A stretch of 64,000 nt of DNA from CAWJHE01 sp963842455 (lineage in GTDB: Bacteria > Chloroflexota > Anaerolineae > Anaerolineales > UBA4823): the NCBI GenBank assembly GCA_963842455.1, contig CAWJHE010000017.1, forward strand, positions 496,001-560,000, in the 5' to 3' direction. This document shows positions 34,305 through 43,416 of the stretch, one piece after another (the first letter of the stretch is position 1; each line of letters begins with the position of its first letter). The position numbers and the translations under genes are program-made. Under the pieces are notes generated by a model that saw only the letters and a program-made list of their open reading frames with translations, had not been told where the DNA came from and did not search any database.

Positions 34305-37187
34305 ATGACATTTTCTGTTGGTTCACTGGTCAAAGCGCGGGGACGGGAATGGGTGGTGCTGCCCGAATCTGAAGAAGACCTGCTGGTGCTGCGTCCCCTG
34401 GGTGGCACAGACGACGAAATCACCGGCATTTACCTGCCCCTGGAAACGGTAGAACCAGCCAGCTTTGCCCTGCCGGATCCAAACCAGGTGGGCGATTACC
34501 GCTCGGCGCGCCTGCTAAGAGATGCCGTGCGCCTGGGATTTCGCTCCAGCGCTGGACCTTTTCGCTCGTTTGCCAGGCTAGCATTTGAGCCCCGCCCTTA
34601 CCAGCTTGTCCCGCTGATGATGGCTTTAAAGCTGGACCCGGTTCGTCTGTTAATCTCCGACGATGTTGGTATCGGCAAGACCATTGAAGCTGGTTTGGCG
34701 GCGCGTGAATTACTCGATCGCGGCGAAATCGAACGCCTGGCTGTGCTCTGCCCACCTCAACTGGCCGAGCAATGGCAAACGGAGCTGCGGGATAAATTCC
34801 ATATCCAGGCTGAGCTGGTTCTGCCGGGGACAGCGCCACGCCTGGAACGCAACCTGTTCGGTTATGACCAGACGATTTTTGATGTTTATCCTTTCACAAT
34901 CATATCGACTGACTTCATCAAATCAGAAAGACGGCGGGATGAATTCAAGCGCACCTGCCCCGAGCTGGTGATCGTAGACGAAGCCCACACCTGCGCCTTC
35001 GGGCAGGAAAAAGGCCGGCACTTGCGGCATGAGCTGATCAGCCGCCTGGCTGAGGATCCACACCGGCATATCATCCTGGTGACCGCCACACCGCACAGCG
35101 GCAAAGAAGAAGCATTCCGCTCTCTCTTGACTTTCCTGGATGAAGACTTCGATAACCTGCCGGACGATCTGGGCAGCGCAGACCAACGCTGGCGAAAACG
35201 CCTGGCGCAGCACTTTATCCAGCGTCGCCGGGCGGATATTCGCCATTACATGCAGGCAGATACCCCCTTCCCCGAGCGAGAAGAAGGCGAGTCCACCTAC
35301 AAGCTTTCTCCAGAATACAAACGCCTGTTTGAAAAAGTGCTGGACTATGCCCGCGAAAGTGTGCAAGACACCACCGGAAACACCTTCCACCAAAGGGTGC
35401 GCTGGTGGTCAGCTTTAGCCTTGCTGCGCTCCCTGGCTTCCAGCCCGGCTGCTGCGGCAGCTACCTTGCGTAACCGGGCCATCGGGACTGATACGGAACA
35501 ACCCGGGGAGAGCGATGTCATCCAGATTAATGAAATCGGGCAGCGCACGATTCTGGACCTGGTGGAGGATGAATCAGCTGAAGGCATTGACGTGGCGCCA
35601 GGAGCGAATAGCGAATGGGAAACGGAGAATGGCGAGCCCACTCGCCAATCGCAATTAGCCACGCGCCGTTTACAGGAGATGGCGCGCGAGGCGGATAAAC
35701 TGGCTGGCGAGAAAGACTACAAGTTAATCAAAGCCGTCGAAATGGTCAAAGAACTGCTTAAGGATGGCTTCCGGCCGATCCTGTTCTGCCGCTTTATCCC
35801 CACGGCGGAATACGTAGCCGCCGAATTACGCCAGCGCTTGCCCAAGAACGTCGAAGTCGCTGCGGTGACCGGCAGCCTGCCGCCTTCCGAACGCGAAGCG
35901 CGCGTCCTGCAGCTGGCAGAATCACCCAAACGCGTGCTGGTGTGCACCGACTGCCTGAGCGAGGGCATCAACCTGCAGGAAGGCTTTGACGCTGTGATGC
36001 ATTATGACCTTTCCTGGAACCCCACCCGCCATGAACAGCGTGAAGGGCGCGTGGATCGTTTCGGGCAGTCCAAGGAGGCTGTGCGTGTCCTGACCTATTA
36101 CGGCGTCGATAACCAGATTGACGGCGTGGTACTGGACGTATTGTTGCGAAAACACAAGACTATCCGCAGCTCATTGGGCATTTCGGTGCCAGTACCGGTC
36201 AATACCGAGCAGGTGATTGAAGCCATCTTCGAAGGATTGTTGCTGCGCTCCAAACCAGGGGTGATGCAGGATTACCTGCCCGGATTTGATGAGTACATCA
36301 AGCCCCAGAAAGACGATTTATTTGGGAAATGGGAGGCCGCCTCCGAACGCGAAAAGCGCTCCCGCAGCCTGTTCGCCCAGGAAAGCCTCAAGGTCGATGA
36401 AGTCGCCAGGGAGTTGAGCGCTGCCCAGGAAGCGGTTGGCTCGGGCGTGGATGTGGCCGCTTTTACCCAGGAGGCTTTCCGCTCCCTAGGAGCAGCCGTC
36501 CGTGAGAATGACGCGGTCCAGCTGGACCTCAAAGAGACGCCCCTGGCGCTGCGTGACCGGTTGGCTGTGCAAAACTTCAGAAAGCTGGAAATGCAGCTGA
36601 GCTTTGACCTGCCGCTGAAGGATGGGCAAATTTACGTGACCCGCACCCACCCCCTGGTGGAGAGCCTGTCGACTTACGTCCTGGAAACTGCCCTGGACCC
36701 TCTGTCGAAATGGGAAGATTCGCCTGCCCGCCGCTGCGGGGTAATCCGTACTGGCGCTGTCCAGAAGCGCACAACCTTGCTGCTGATCCGCATGCGCTAC
36801 CATATTGTCACCACCCAAGCAGGGCGAGAAAACCCCCTCCTGGCTGAGGATTGCCAGGTGCTGGCCTTTTCCGGGTCGCCGCAAAACGCCGAGTGGCTGG
36901 ACCAGTCCGAGGCCGAAGCCTTGCTACAAGCTGCGCCAGACGCAAACATCGCCCCAGAGCAGGCTGCCGACTTCATCCGCAGGGTGGTGGAAGGCTTTGA
37001 TGCGCTCAGCCCGCACCTGGAAAGCGTGGCGATCCAGCGCGGCCAGGAATTGCTGGATGCCCACCAGCGTGTGCGCCAGGCATCGAAGACCCGCAATGTG
37101 CGCTACCGGGTGGAACCGCAACTACCGCCGGATGTGCTGGGGATTTATATTTATCTACCATACACAAGTTCTGAAGGAGTTCAATGA
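34305..37187 (+). CDS. SNF2-family helicase, DrmD-like (DISARM class 1)
   Basis: A 960-residue SNF2/RAD54 ATPase. Residues 1-95 (GSLVKARGREWVVLPES, LRPLGGTDDEITGIYLPLE) are the characteristic N-terminus of DISARM DrmD. Walker A DDVGIGKT is at 119-126 and DEAH at 225-228 (VDEAHTCAF), with VTATPHSGKEEAF as motif III. Motor domain 2 has RPILFCRFIPTAEYVA, LSEGINLQEGFDAVMHYDLSWNP and RHEQREGRVDRFGQ. In DISARM class 1, DrmD works with the methylase DrmMI and DrmA-B-C to block phage DNA. The gene is intact. Residues about 430-450 (GANSEWETENGEPTRQSQLA) look like an in-frame expansion of a GAATGGCGA-type repeat. The DUF3800 gene overlaps its stop by 4 bases. Confidence 0.88.
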   Translation: MTFSVGSLVKARGREWVVLPESEEDLLVLRPLGGTDDEITGIYLPLETVEPASFALPDPNQVGDYRSARLLRDAVRLGFRSSAGPFRSFARLAFEPRPYQLVPLMMALKLDPVRLLISDDVGIGKTIEAGLAARELLDRGEIERLAVLCPPQLAEQWQTELRDKFHIQAELVLPGTAPRLERNLFGYDQTIFDVYPFTIISTDFIKSERRRDEFKRTCPELVIVDEAHTCAFGQEKGRHLRHELISRLAEDPHRHIILVTATPHSGKEEAFRSLLTFLDEDFDNLPDDLGSADQRWRKRLAQHFIQRRRADIRHYMQADTPFPEREEGESTYKLSPEYKRLFEKVLDYARESVQDTTGNTFHQRVRWWSALALLRSLASSPAAAAATLRNRAIGTDTEQPGESDVIQINEIGQRTILDLVEDESAEGIDVAPGANSEWETENGEPTRQSQLATRRLQEMAREADKLAGEKDYKLIKAVEMVKELLKDGFRPILFCRFIPTAEYVAAELRQRLPKNVEVAAVTGSLPPSEREARVLQLAESPKRVLVCTDCLSEGINLQEGFDAVMHYDLSWNPTRHEQREGRVDRFGQSKEAVRVLTYYGVDNQIDGVVLDVLLRKHKTIRSSLGISVPVPVNTEQVIEAIFEGLLLRSKPGVMQDYLPGFDEYIKPQKDDLFGKWEAASEREKRSRSLFAQESLKVDEVARELSAAQEAVGSGVDVAAFTQEAFRSLGAAVRENDAVQLDLKETPLALRDRLAVQNFRKLEMQLSFDLPLKDGQIYVTRTHPLVESLSTYVLETALDPLSKWEDSPARRCGVIRTGAVQKRTTLLLIRMRYHIVTTQAGRENPLLAEDCQVLAFSGSPQNAEWLDQSEAEALLQAAPDANIAPEQAADFIRRVVEGFDALSPHLESVAIQRGQELLDAHQRVRQASKTRNVRYRVEPQLPPDVLGIYIYLPYTSSEGVQ

Positions 37188-37999
37188 AAAAGAAGTATTT
37201 CATTGACGAAGCTGGTGATACAACCCTTTTTTCTCGAGGTGGAGAGATCATCGTCGGGAAAGAAGGTTGTTCCCGGTTTTTCTTCTTAGGAGTGCTTGTC
37301 ATTGAAAACCCTGACGGCCTGAATCGGGAACTTGGTGATTTAAGAAGAAAACTTCTCAATGATCCATACTTTAAAAATATACCTTCTATGCAATTATCCC
37401 AAAGAAAAACTGCCCTCCAATTTCATGCCAAGGATGATATTCCTGAAGTTCGCAAGGAGGTTTTTGGGTTGTTGAAAAGCTGGCAAATGAGCTTCCTGGC
37501 AGTAGTCAGAAGTAAACTGAAAGTGGTTGAATATGTAAAACAGCGCAATAAAATGGATGCAACTTACCGATATCATCCTAATGAGCTCTATGATTACATG
37601 ATTCGTCGATTATTCAAAAATCTACTGCACAAAGATGAAGGGTACGATGTTTATTTTTCAACCAGGGGCAAAGGGGATAGAACGATGGCTTTGCAAACAG
37701 CATTAGAGACAACTCGTTCAAGATTTATTTCTCAACACCACATAAACCAATCACCCCCAATCAATGTTTATCCTGAGAATTCTATGGATAATGGCTGCTT
37801 GCAAGCTGTAGATTACTTCTTATGGGCTTTGCAACGGTTTTATGAACGTCGCGAAGACAGATATCTTAACTTTTTATGGCCGGCATGCAGTCTAATTTAT
37901 GATATTGATGATACTCGCACTGCAGAATACGGCCGATTTTATACACAGAAAAAGCCGCTGACGTTAGCGGCTTTGGATAATGACACGCCAGGGATATAG
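37184..37999 (+). CDS. DUF3800 family protein
   Basis: A 271-residue DUF3800 protein. The N-terminal YFIDEAGDTTLF (IDEAGD) and later KGDRTMALQ and DNGCLQAVDYFLWALQR (D near the C-terminus) fit an RNase H-like fold with acidic catalytic residues. DUF3800 genes are known for lying beside conserved RNA structures and in defence or mobile regions. It starts with ATGA overlapping the stop of the DrmD-like gene. The last 17 codons (KKPLTLAALDNDTPGI) are encoded within a strong hairpin, so the mRNA 3' end and a structured RNA overlap here. Confidence 0.85.
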   Translation: MKKKYFIDEAGDTTLFSRGGEIIVGKEGCSRFFFLGVLVIENPDGLNRELGDLRRKLLNDPYFKNIPSMQLSQRKTALQFHAKDDIPEVRKEVFGLLKSWQMSFLAVVRSKLKVVEYVKQRNKMDATYRYHPNELYDYMIRRLFKNLLHKDEGYDVYFSTRGKGDRTMALQTALETTRSRFISQHHINQSPPINVYPENSMDNGCLQAVDYFLWALQRFYERREDRYLNFLWPACSLIYDIDDTRTAEYGRFYTQKKPLTLAALDNDTPGI

Positions 38000-38057
38000 A
38001 ATTAATCGGGTTCTCACCCAAGAATTACACGGCATGGAGCCGAATTTTGTCCCTGGC
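37951..38057 (+). ncRNA. Structured RNA at the 3' end of the DUF3800 gene
   Basis: Hairpin AAAGCCGCT (37951-37959) with AGCGGCTTT (37966-37974) is followed by a closing stem GCCAGGGA (37987-37994) with TCCCTGGC (38050-38057). Inside this lie two hairpins: GGG (38008-38010)/CCC (38017-38019), and CGGC (38030-38033)/GCCG (38039-38042). This makes a multi-branched fold overlapping the last codons and stop of the gene. Several DUF3800-associated RNA motifs have been published; which one this matches, if any, needs a covariance-model search. Confidence 0.6.
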
Positions 38058-38113
38058 AATTACAGTATAGCATAAATTATTAAAAAATCAAAGTGAAAGG
38101 CAAACAGTTTTAT

Positions 38114-38304
38114 GAACCACTAAGACACAAAGGTCACAAAGTCTTATTTAATTATAAAATTCTTAGTGTTCTTTGTGACTTTGTGGTTCAATATCATCCA
38201 AGCTTAAAAGGATTCTAAAATATCTTAAACCACTAAGACTCAAAGGACACAAAGCATAGTCTTTACTGAAAGAAAACTTAGAGTTCTTCGTGCCTTTGTG
38301 GTTC
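38114..38304. repeat. Two imperfect inverted-repeat units (dispersed repeat)
   Basis: Units at about 38114-38189 and 38228-38304. Each has a left arm like GAACCACTAAGACACAAAGG and a right arm like CTTTGTGACTTTGTGGTTC that pair imperfectly. The same unit recurs after the GxxExxY gene. Confidence 0.7.
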
Positions 38305-38323
38305 AATACAAGAGAATAATTAT

Positions 38324-38698
38324 ATGTTGAATGAAGAAGAAACAGGCAAGCAAATTGTCGATGCAGCTTTGAAGGTTCACCGGGCATTGGGTCCCGGCTT
38401 GCTTGAGTCAGCCTATCAAGCCTGTTTGACTTATGAGCTGCGTAAGCGAGGCTTGCATGTCGCCTGCGAAGTGGAACAGCCAGTTTTCTATGATAGCCAA
38501 CGCATCGACGTCGGGTACCGCTTGGATATGCTGGTCGAAAATTGTGTCGTCATCGAAAACAAAGTGGTTGAAAAAGTGTTACCCATCCACCAGGCGCAGG
38601 TAATGACTTATTTACGTTTACGAAAATGCACGCTGGGTTATTTGATCAACTGGCATGTCCCATTGATCAAAGACGGTATCCAACGGATAAAACTATGA
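38324..38698 (+). CDS. GxxExxY protein
   Basis: A 124-residue GxxExxY protein: GPGLLESAYQACLTYEL carries the G-x-x-E-x-x-Y motif, and VGYRLDMLVENCVVIENKVV is the D...E-x-K core of a PD-(D/E)XK nuclease-like fold. The function of the family is unknown. The gene is flanked on both sides by copies of the same imperfect inverted repeat, a recurrent setting for this family, which suggests movement as a cassette within intergenic repeats. It interrupts the DISARM-like cluster between DUF3800 and the methylase. Confidence 0.88.
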   Translation: MLNEEETGKQIVDAALKVHRALGPGLLESAYQACLTYELRKRGLHVACEVEQPVFYDSQRIDVGYRLDMLVENCVVIENKVVEKVLPIHQAQVMTYLRLRKCTLGYLINWHVPLIKDGIQRIKL

Positions 38699-38733
38699 AA
38701 ACCTTCGTGTTCTTCGCGACTCAGTGATTCATT

Positions 38734-38955
38734 AACCACTAAGACACAAAGATCACAAAGTCTTTTTCTTTATAAATATATACTTCGAGTTCTTCGTGAC
38801 TTTATGGTTCAATATCAACAATGACGTAAAAATTTCTTTTACCACGAAGGCTCAAAGGCAGCAAGCCTTTATCTTTACCAAAAGAAACCTTCGTGTTCTT
38901 TGTGACTTTGTGGTTCTTATTGAAACAACTGTAAACTTCATGACTTTGTGGTTCA
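38734..38955. repeat. Two further imperfect inverted-repeat units and a half unit
   Basis: Units at about 38734-38810 and 38839-38916, and an isolated right arm TGACTTTGTGGTTCA at 38941-38955, which runs almost into the methylase start at 38962. All belong to the family seen at 38.1-38.3 kb. Confidence 0.68.
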
Positions 38956-38961
38956 ACAACT

Positions 38962-41239
38962 ATGCAAACACGCAACCGTAACACCTTCACCTCCATCCAC
39001 ACCGAAGGCTCCCTCCTGCCGGTAGACCTGCTCCAGCGTATCCTGGCTGGCGACTAAGGACCTGGGCGGGCTGATCCCCCGACGATTACCACCTGCCCGG
39101 CAAAGAGAAGCTCAACGAAGCGGTCAACCGCTCGTGGAACCGCCTGCAGGGCGCCTGGGCGGCCTTCCAGACCAGGCGCAGAGCCGCCTCAAGAAGGCGA
39201 TCCCGGCACCACGCTGACGCGCGAACGCTGGCTGCTGCCGCTCTTCCAGGAACTGGGTTATGGGCGCCTGGCAACGACCAAAGCCATCGAGATCGAAGGT
39301 AAAGCCTACCCGATCTCGCACGGTTGGGCAAATGTACCCATCCACCTGGTGGGCTGCGGGATCGACCTGGACCGGCGCGCCGCGGGTGTGGCCGGCGCTT
39401 CAAAATCCAGCCCGCACAGCCTGGTGCAGGAGCTGCTCAACCGGGCCGACGACCGCCAGTGGGGTATCGTCTCGAACGGGTTGCGCCTGCGCATCCTGCG
39501 CGATAACGCCAGCCTGACCCGCCAGGCCTACCTCGAATTCGACCTGGAAGCCATGTTCTGCGGGCGATGTCTACGCCGACTTTCGTCCTGCTGTGGCTGG
39601 TCTGCCACCAATCGAGGTTTGAACTGCATCATCGCCCACCGTTGGCGGGGAAGGCAGGATGGGGGTGACTGCTGGCTGGAGAAATGGTCTAAAGCCGCCC
39701 AGGAACGCGGCACGCGTGCCCTGGATCAACTGCGCAACGGCGTCGAAGAAGCGATCACCGCTCTGGGCAGCGGCTTCCTGTCTCACCCAGGCCAACCAGG
39801 AACTGCGCCGCAAACTGCGTTCTGGTGAGCTGGACGCCCAGGATTATTACCGCCAATTGCTGCGCCTGGTGTACCGGCTGATCTTCCTGTTTGCCGCCGA
39901 AGACCGCGACTTGCTGCTCGATCCGCAGGCGCAGATGCGACCGCTCGCGAGCGTTATCTGCGCTACTATTCCACGGCGCGCCTGCGCCACCTGGCAGAAC
40001 GGCAGCGCGGCGGGCGGCACTGCAGATTTGTGGCAGGGGCTTCTATTGGTGACGGATATCCTTGGGGGAAAGTTGCCGACGAATGGAGAAGTACCATTCA
40101 CCAACACTCACTCACCGCTCGCCCTTCCAGTTCTGAACGGATTTCTATTCTCGGATAAAGCCCTGCCCGACCTGGAGAGCCAGCCAGGTGGATAACCAGT
40201 CTCTGTTGAACCGCCATTCGTTCACTGGCCTTCACCGTCGAAGGCCAGCAGCCTGCGGGCGGTGGATTATAAGAACCTGGGACCGGAAGAACTGGGCAGC
40301 GTGTACGAATCCCTGCTCGAGCTGCATCCCAGGATTCAACAGCGAAGCGGGCACCTTCGAGCTGACCAGCGCCTCCGGTCACGAGCGCAAGACCACCGGC
40401 AGCTATTACACCCCCACCAGCCTGATCCAGGTGCTGCTCGATTCGGCTCTCGATCCGGTGATCGAGCAAGCCGTCGAAGAAGCGAACAAAGAGTGGAACC
40501 ACAAAGTCGCAAAGGATTCTTCAGACAAGAAAGACTTTGCGTCCTTTGTATCTTCGAGGTTATTAACTTAAAGGTCTGCGACCCGGCCTGCGGCTCCGGG
40601 CATTTCCTGATCGCTGCCGCGCACCGCATCGCCCGGCGGCTGGCGCAGGTCCAGGCGGGCGGCGACGAACCGCCGCCCAGCGCCCTGCGCAGCGCCTTGC
40701 GCCAGGTGATCGCCCACTGCATCTACGGCGTGGACGTCAACCCGATGGCAGTCGAGCTGTGCAAGGTCAACCTGTGGCTGGAGTCGATCGAGCCGGGCAA
40801 GCCGCTCTCCTTCCTGGACGCGCACATCCAGTGCGGCGACAGCCTGGTGGGCGTGGGCCCGGGACTGGATATCTCCGAGATCCCCGATGAGGCCTTCAAC
40901 CCAGCCTTTGGCGACGATAAAGCCACGGCAGCGGCCCTGAAGAAGCGCAACAAGCGCGAGCGCAGCGGGCAGTTAGGCTTTCGCTGGAAAGTGACCGAGC
41001 TGAAAAGCGCCGAAGACCTGCGCGCTGGCGCGCCGAACGCCTGGGGCAGGTGGACGCCATGCCCGAAGATGATTCCGCCCAGGTGCAGGCTAAAGCCCAG
41101 GCGTTTGCGGAGTACCAGCAGACTCAGGAGTACATTCAAAACCGGCTGGAGTACGACCTGTGGACGGCAGCGTTCTTCTGGCCAATACCGAAAGGTGACG
41201 CCGAGCAGATGCTGGCCCCCACCCAGCAGGAATTGCTAA
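38962..41239 (+). pseudogene. DrmMI-like Eco57I-class DNA methylase, N-terminal part with many frame breaks
   Basis: The gene starts at ATG 38962 (TFTSIHTEGSLLPVDLLQRILAGD) and stops at TAA 39057, but recognisable protein continues in changing frames: LGGLIPDDYHLPGKEKLNEA, RERWLLPLFQELGYGRLAT, then 39,349-39,550 (LVQELLNRADDRQWGIVSNG), DYYRQLLRLVYRLIFLFAAED, DYKNLGPEELGSVYESLLEL (40,262), ERKTTGSYYTPTSLI, and 40,565-41,035 with the SAM motif VCDPACGSGHFLIAAAHRIA and GVDVNPMAVELCKVNLW. Breaks such as CCCCC for CCCC and TTT for TT are single-base. There are about ten of them, more than in any other gene here, so both sequence error and decay are possible. It matches DISARM DrmMI-type N6-adenine methylases. 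Confidence 0.75.
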
Positions 41240-43416
41240 CGCTGAGAGCGGGTGGAAAGTTAAACGTCCAACTGGTTGAACGCATACGTGAGATGGCAGA
41301 GTGTTTGAATTTCTTCCATTGGGAATTGGCCTTCCCACAAATATTTGCAGGAGAAAACTCTGGCTTCGACTGTGTGCTGGGCAACCCGCCCTGGGAACGC
41401 ATCAAGTTGCAAGAAGATGAGTTTTTTGCAGTGCGTGATCCAAAGATTGCTACTGCCTCGAATAAAGCAGCTCGTAAGAAATTGATCAACGAACTTACGC
41501 TTTCTAATCCGTCACTTGCAGTAGCTTTCATGGAGGCTAAACATGCATCTGATGCTCAAGGTAAATTTGCTCGTAGTAGTAGTCGTTACCAGTTGACTGG
41601 CGTAGGTGATGTTAACACGTACTCGATATTTACAGAGCATTTCCGGTCATTGTTGTCTCCATTAGGAAGAGCTGGGATTATTGTCCCAACTGGGATAGCC
41701 ACAGACGACACAACAAAAGCGTTTTTCAGCGATTTGATGGAAAAACAGGTTTTATCTCAAATCATCGGTTTTGAAAATGAGGCTTTTATATTTGCTGATG
41801 TTCACCATGCCTTTAAGTTTTGTGCTCTGTCTTTCACCGGAACAGGCATAAGGATAAAAATTGCCGACCTTGTTTTTCTTTGCAGGTGTTTTGAACATAT
41901 CAAACAGCAAGATAGACACTTTAAACTCACGAACGAACAAGTAAGACAAATAAATCCTAACACCCACACCTGCCCTATCTTCCGTACCAATATCGATGCG
42001 GAATTGGTTAAAAGAATTTACAATCAGTTACCTGTAATAACAAATGATATAAGCGGGGAAAATCCTTGGGGTATTAATTATATTAGGTTGGTTCATCTAG
42101 GTGACCATGCTGAATATGTTCGAGAGTATGAACAACTAATCGCGCAAAATACGCATCTCGCCAAAAATCAATTCATTCTGCCGGACTCCACAATCTACTT
42201 GCCTGTTTATGAAGCTAGACAAATCTTTTTTTACAATCATCGGTATGCAACCTATGCTGGAGTAAAGCGAGAGGAAATATTTGAAGGAAAAGCAGTTGAG
42301 CTAACCGCAAAAGAGATTGGTAACCCAGCAATTACCATAATTCCACGATATTGGGTACCAAAAGATTTCTTCCTTAGCTTGATGGCTAAATATACTCATA
42401 ACAGACCTTGGTTATTGGCATATCGAGATATAACAAGCAATGTAGTTGAGCGAACATGTATTCCATGCATAATACCGTTTACACCGGCAACTGTCTCATT
42501 GCCGACGATTGGAGTACAAAATTGGCAAAATGTTAGTTTATTGTTGGGAAATTTGTCATCTTTGGTTTTTGATTTTGTTGCAAGAACTAAAGTTGGTGGA
42601 ACTCACCTCAGTTTCGGGATATTTAAACAACTGCCTATTCTTCCACCCGATGCATACGGCATCAGTGATATAAACTTCATAACTCCACGTGTCCTTGAAT
42701 TGGTTTACACCGCCTTTGACTTGAAACCATTCGCAGAAGACATAGGCTACCACGGCGAACCCTTCCGCTGGGACGAAGAACGCCGCGCCCTGCTGCGCGC
42801 CGAGCTGGATGCCTACTATGCCCACCTGTACGGGTTGAACCGCAAACAATTGCGCTATATCCTCGACCCGGCCGACCTGACCCCCAGAGAATTAGAAGAT
42901 ATCCTGGACCCCTACGAAGAGGTGCAAGATCCCCTCGACCCGCCGGGATACGCCGAGCGCTGCCAAGCCAGCACTTTCCCCGGCGAGACTTTCCGCGTGT
43001 TGAAAGACAAAGATACCCGCCAGTACGGGGAGTACCGCACCCGGCGGCTGGTGCTGGAGGCGTGGGAAAGGTTGATGGCGAGTGGAGAGTTGCCTGTGGC
43101 TGGTGGTGAGGAGCGAATGGCGAGTGGAGAGCATGATGTGTCAAGTAGCGAACAGCGAATGGTGAGTCGTGAGGTAAAAGCTGGAAGCGTCGAGCATAAA
43201 CCAGAGCCGGTTGTGGAGGTTCTGACGCAGCCTGAGGTGAAAGCGCCTGAAGAGGATGTTAAGCCTGTAGAGGAGTCCCCGGAGCAAATTACTTTTTCGG
43301 ACTTTGGGCTGTATAAGTGTCCGGTGTGCGGCAAGATGGTGATGGGCTTTGATCGGGAGGGGCATGTCAAGGAGGCGCATAAGGGGAAGCAGGTGGAGTG
43401 GAAGAAGTTGAGATGA
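41050..43416 (+). CDS. DrmMI-like DNA methylase, C-terminal part with NPPW and target-recognition region
   Basis: Clean 788-codon continuation of the methylase. CVLGNPPWERIKLQEDEFF is motif IV of N6-adenine methylases; the variable region (about 41,400-42,680) is clearly AT-richer than both flanks and ends at FDLKPFAEDIGYHGEPF. It should be the target-recognition domain. The last part is FRWDEERRALLRAELDAYYA, then YTRRLVLEAWERL-like sequence, a low-complexity stretch (MASGELPVAGGEERMASGE), and a C-terminal zinc finger YKCPVCGKMVMGFDREGHVKEAHKGK. In class 1 DISARM such an enzyme marks self DNA. The next gene overlaps by 4 bases (ATGA). Confidence 0.85.
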   Translation: MDAMPEDDSAQVQAKAQAFAEYQQTQEYIQNRLEYDLWTAAFFWPIPKGDAEQMLAPTQQELLTLRAGGKLNVQLVERIREMAECLNFFHWELAFPQIFAGENSGFDCVLGNPPWERIKLQEDEFFAVRDPKIATASNKAARKKLINELTLSNPSLAVAFMEAKHASDAQGKFARSSSRYQLTGVGDVNTYSIFTEHFRSLLSPLGRAGIIVPTGIATDDTTKAFFSDLMEKQVLSQIIGFENEAFIFADVHHAFKFCALSFTGTGIRIKIADLVFLCRCFEHIKQQDRHFKLTNEQVRQINPNTHTCPIFRTNIDAELVKRIYNQLPVITNDISGENPWGINYIRLVHLGDHAEYVREYEQLIAQNTHLAKNQFILPDSTIYLPVYEARQIFFYNHRYATYAGVKREEIFEGKAVELTAKEIGNPAITIIPRYWVPKDFFLSLMAKYTHNRPWLLAYRDITSNVVERTCIPCIIPFTPATVSLPTIGVQNWQNVSLLLGNLSSLVFDFVARTKVGGTHLSFGIFKQLPILPPDAYGISDINFITPRVLELVYTAFDLKPFAEDIGYHGEPFRWDEERRALLRAELDAYYAHLYGLNRKQLRYILDPADLTPRELEDILDPYEEVQDPLDPPGYAERCQASTFPGETFRVLKDKDTRQYGEYRTRRLVLEAWERLMASGELPVAGGEERMASGEHDVSSSEQRMVSREVKAGSVEHKPEPVVEVLTQPEVKAPEEDVKPVEESPEQITFSDFGLYKCPVCGKMVMGFDREGHVKEAHKGKQVEWKKLR

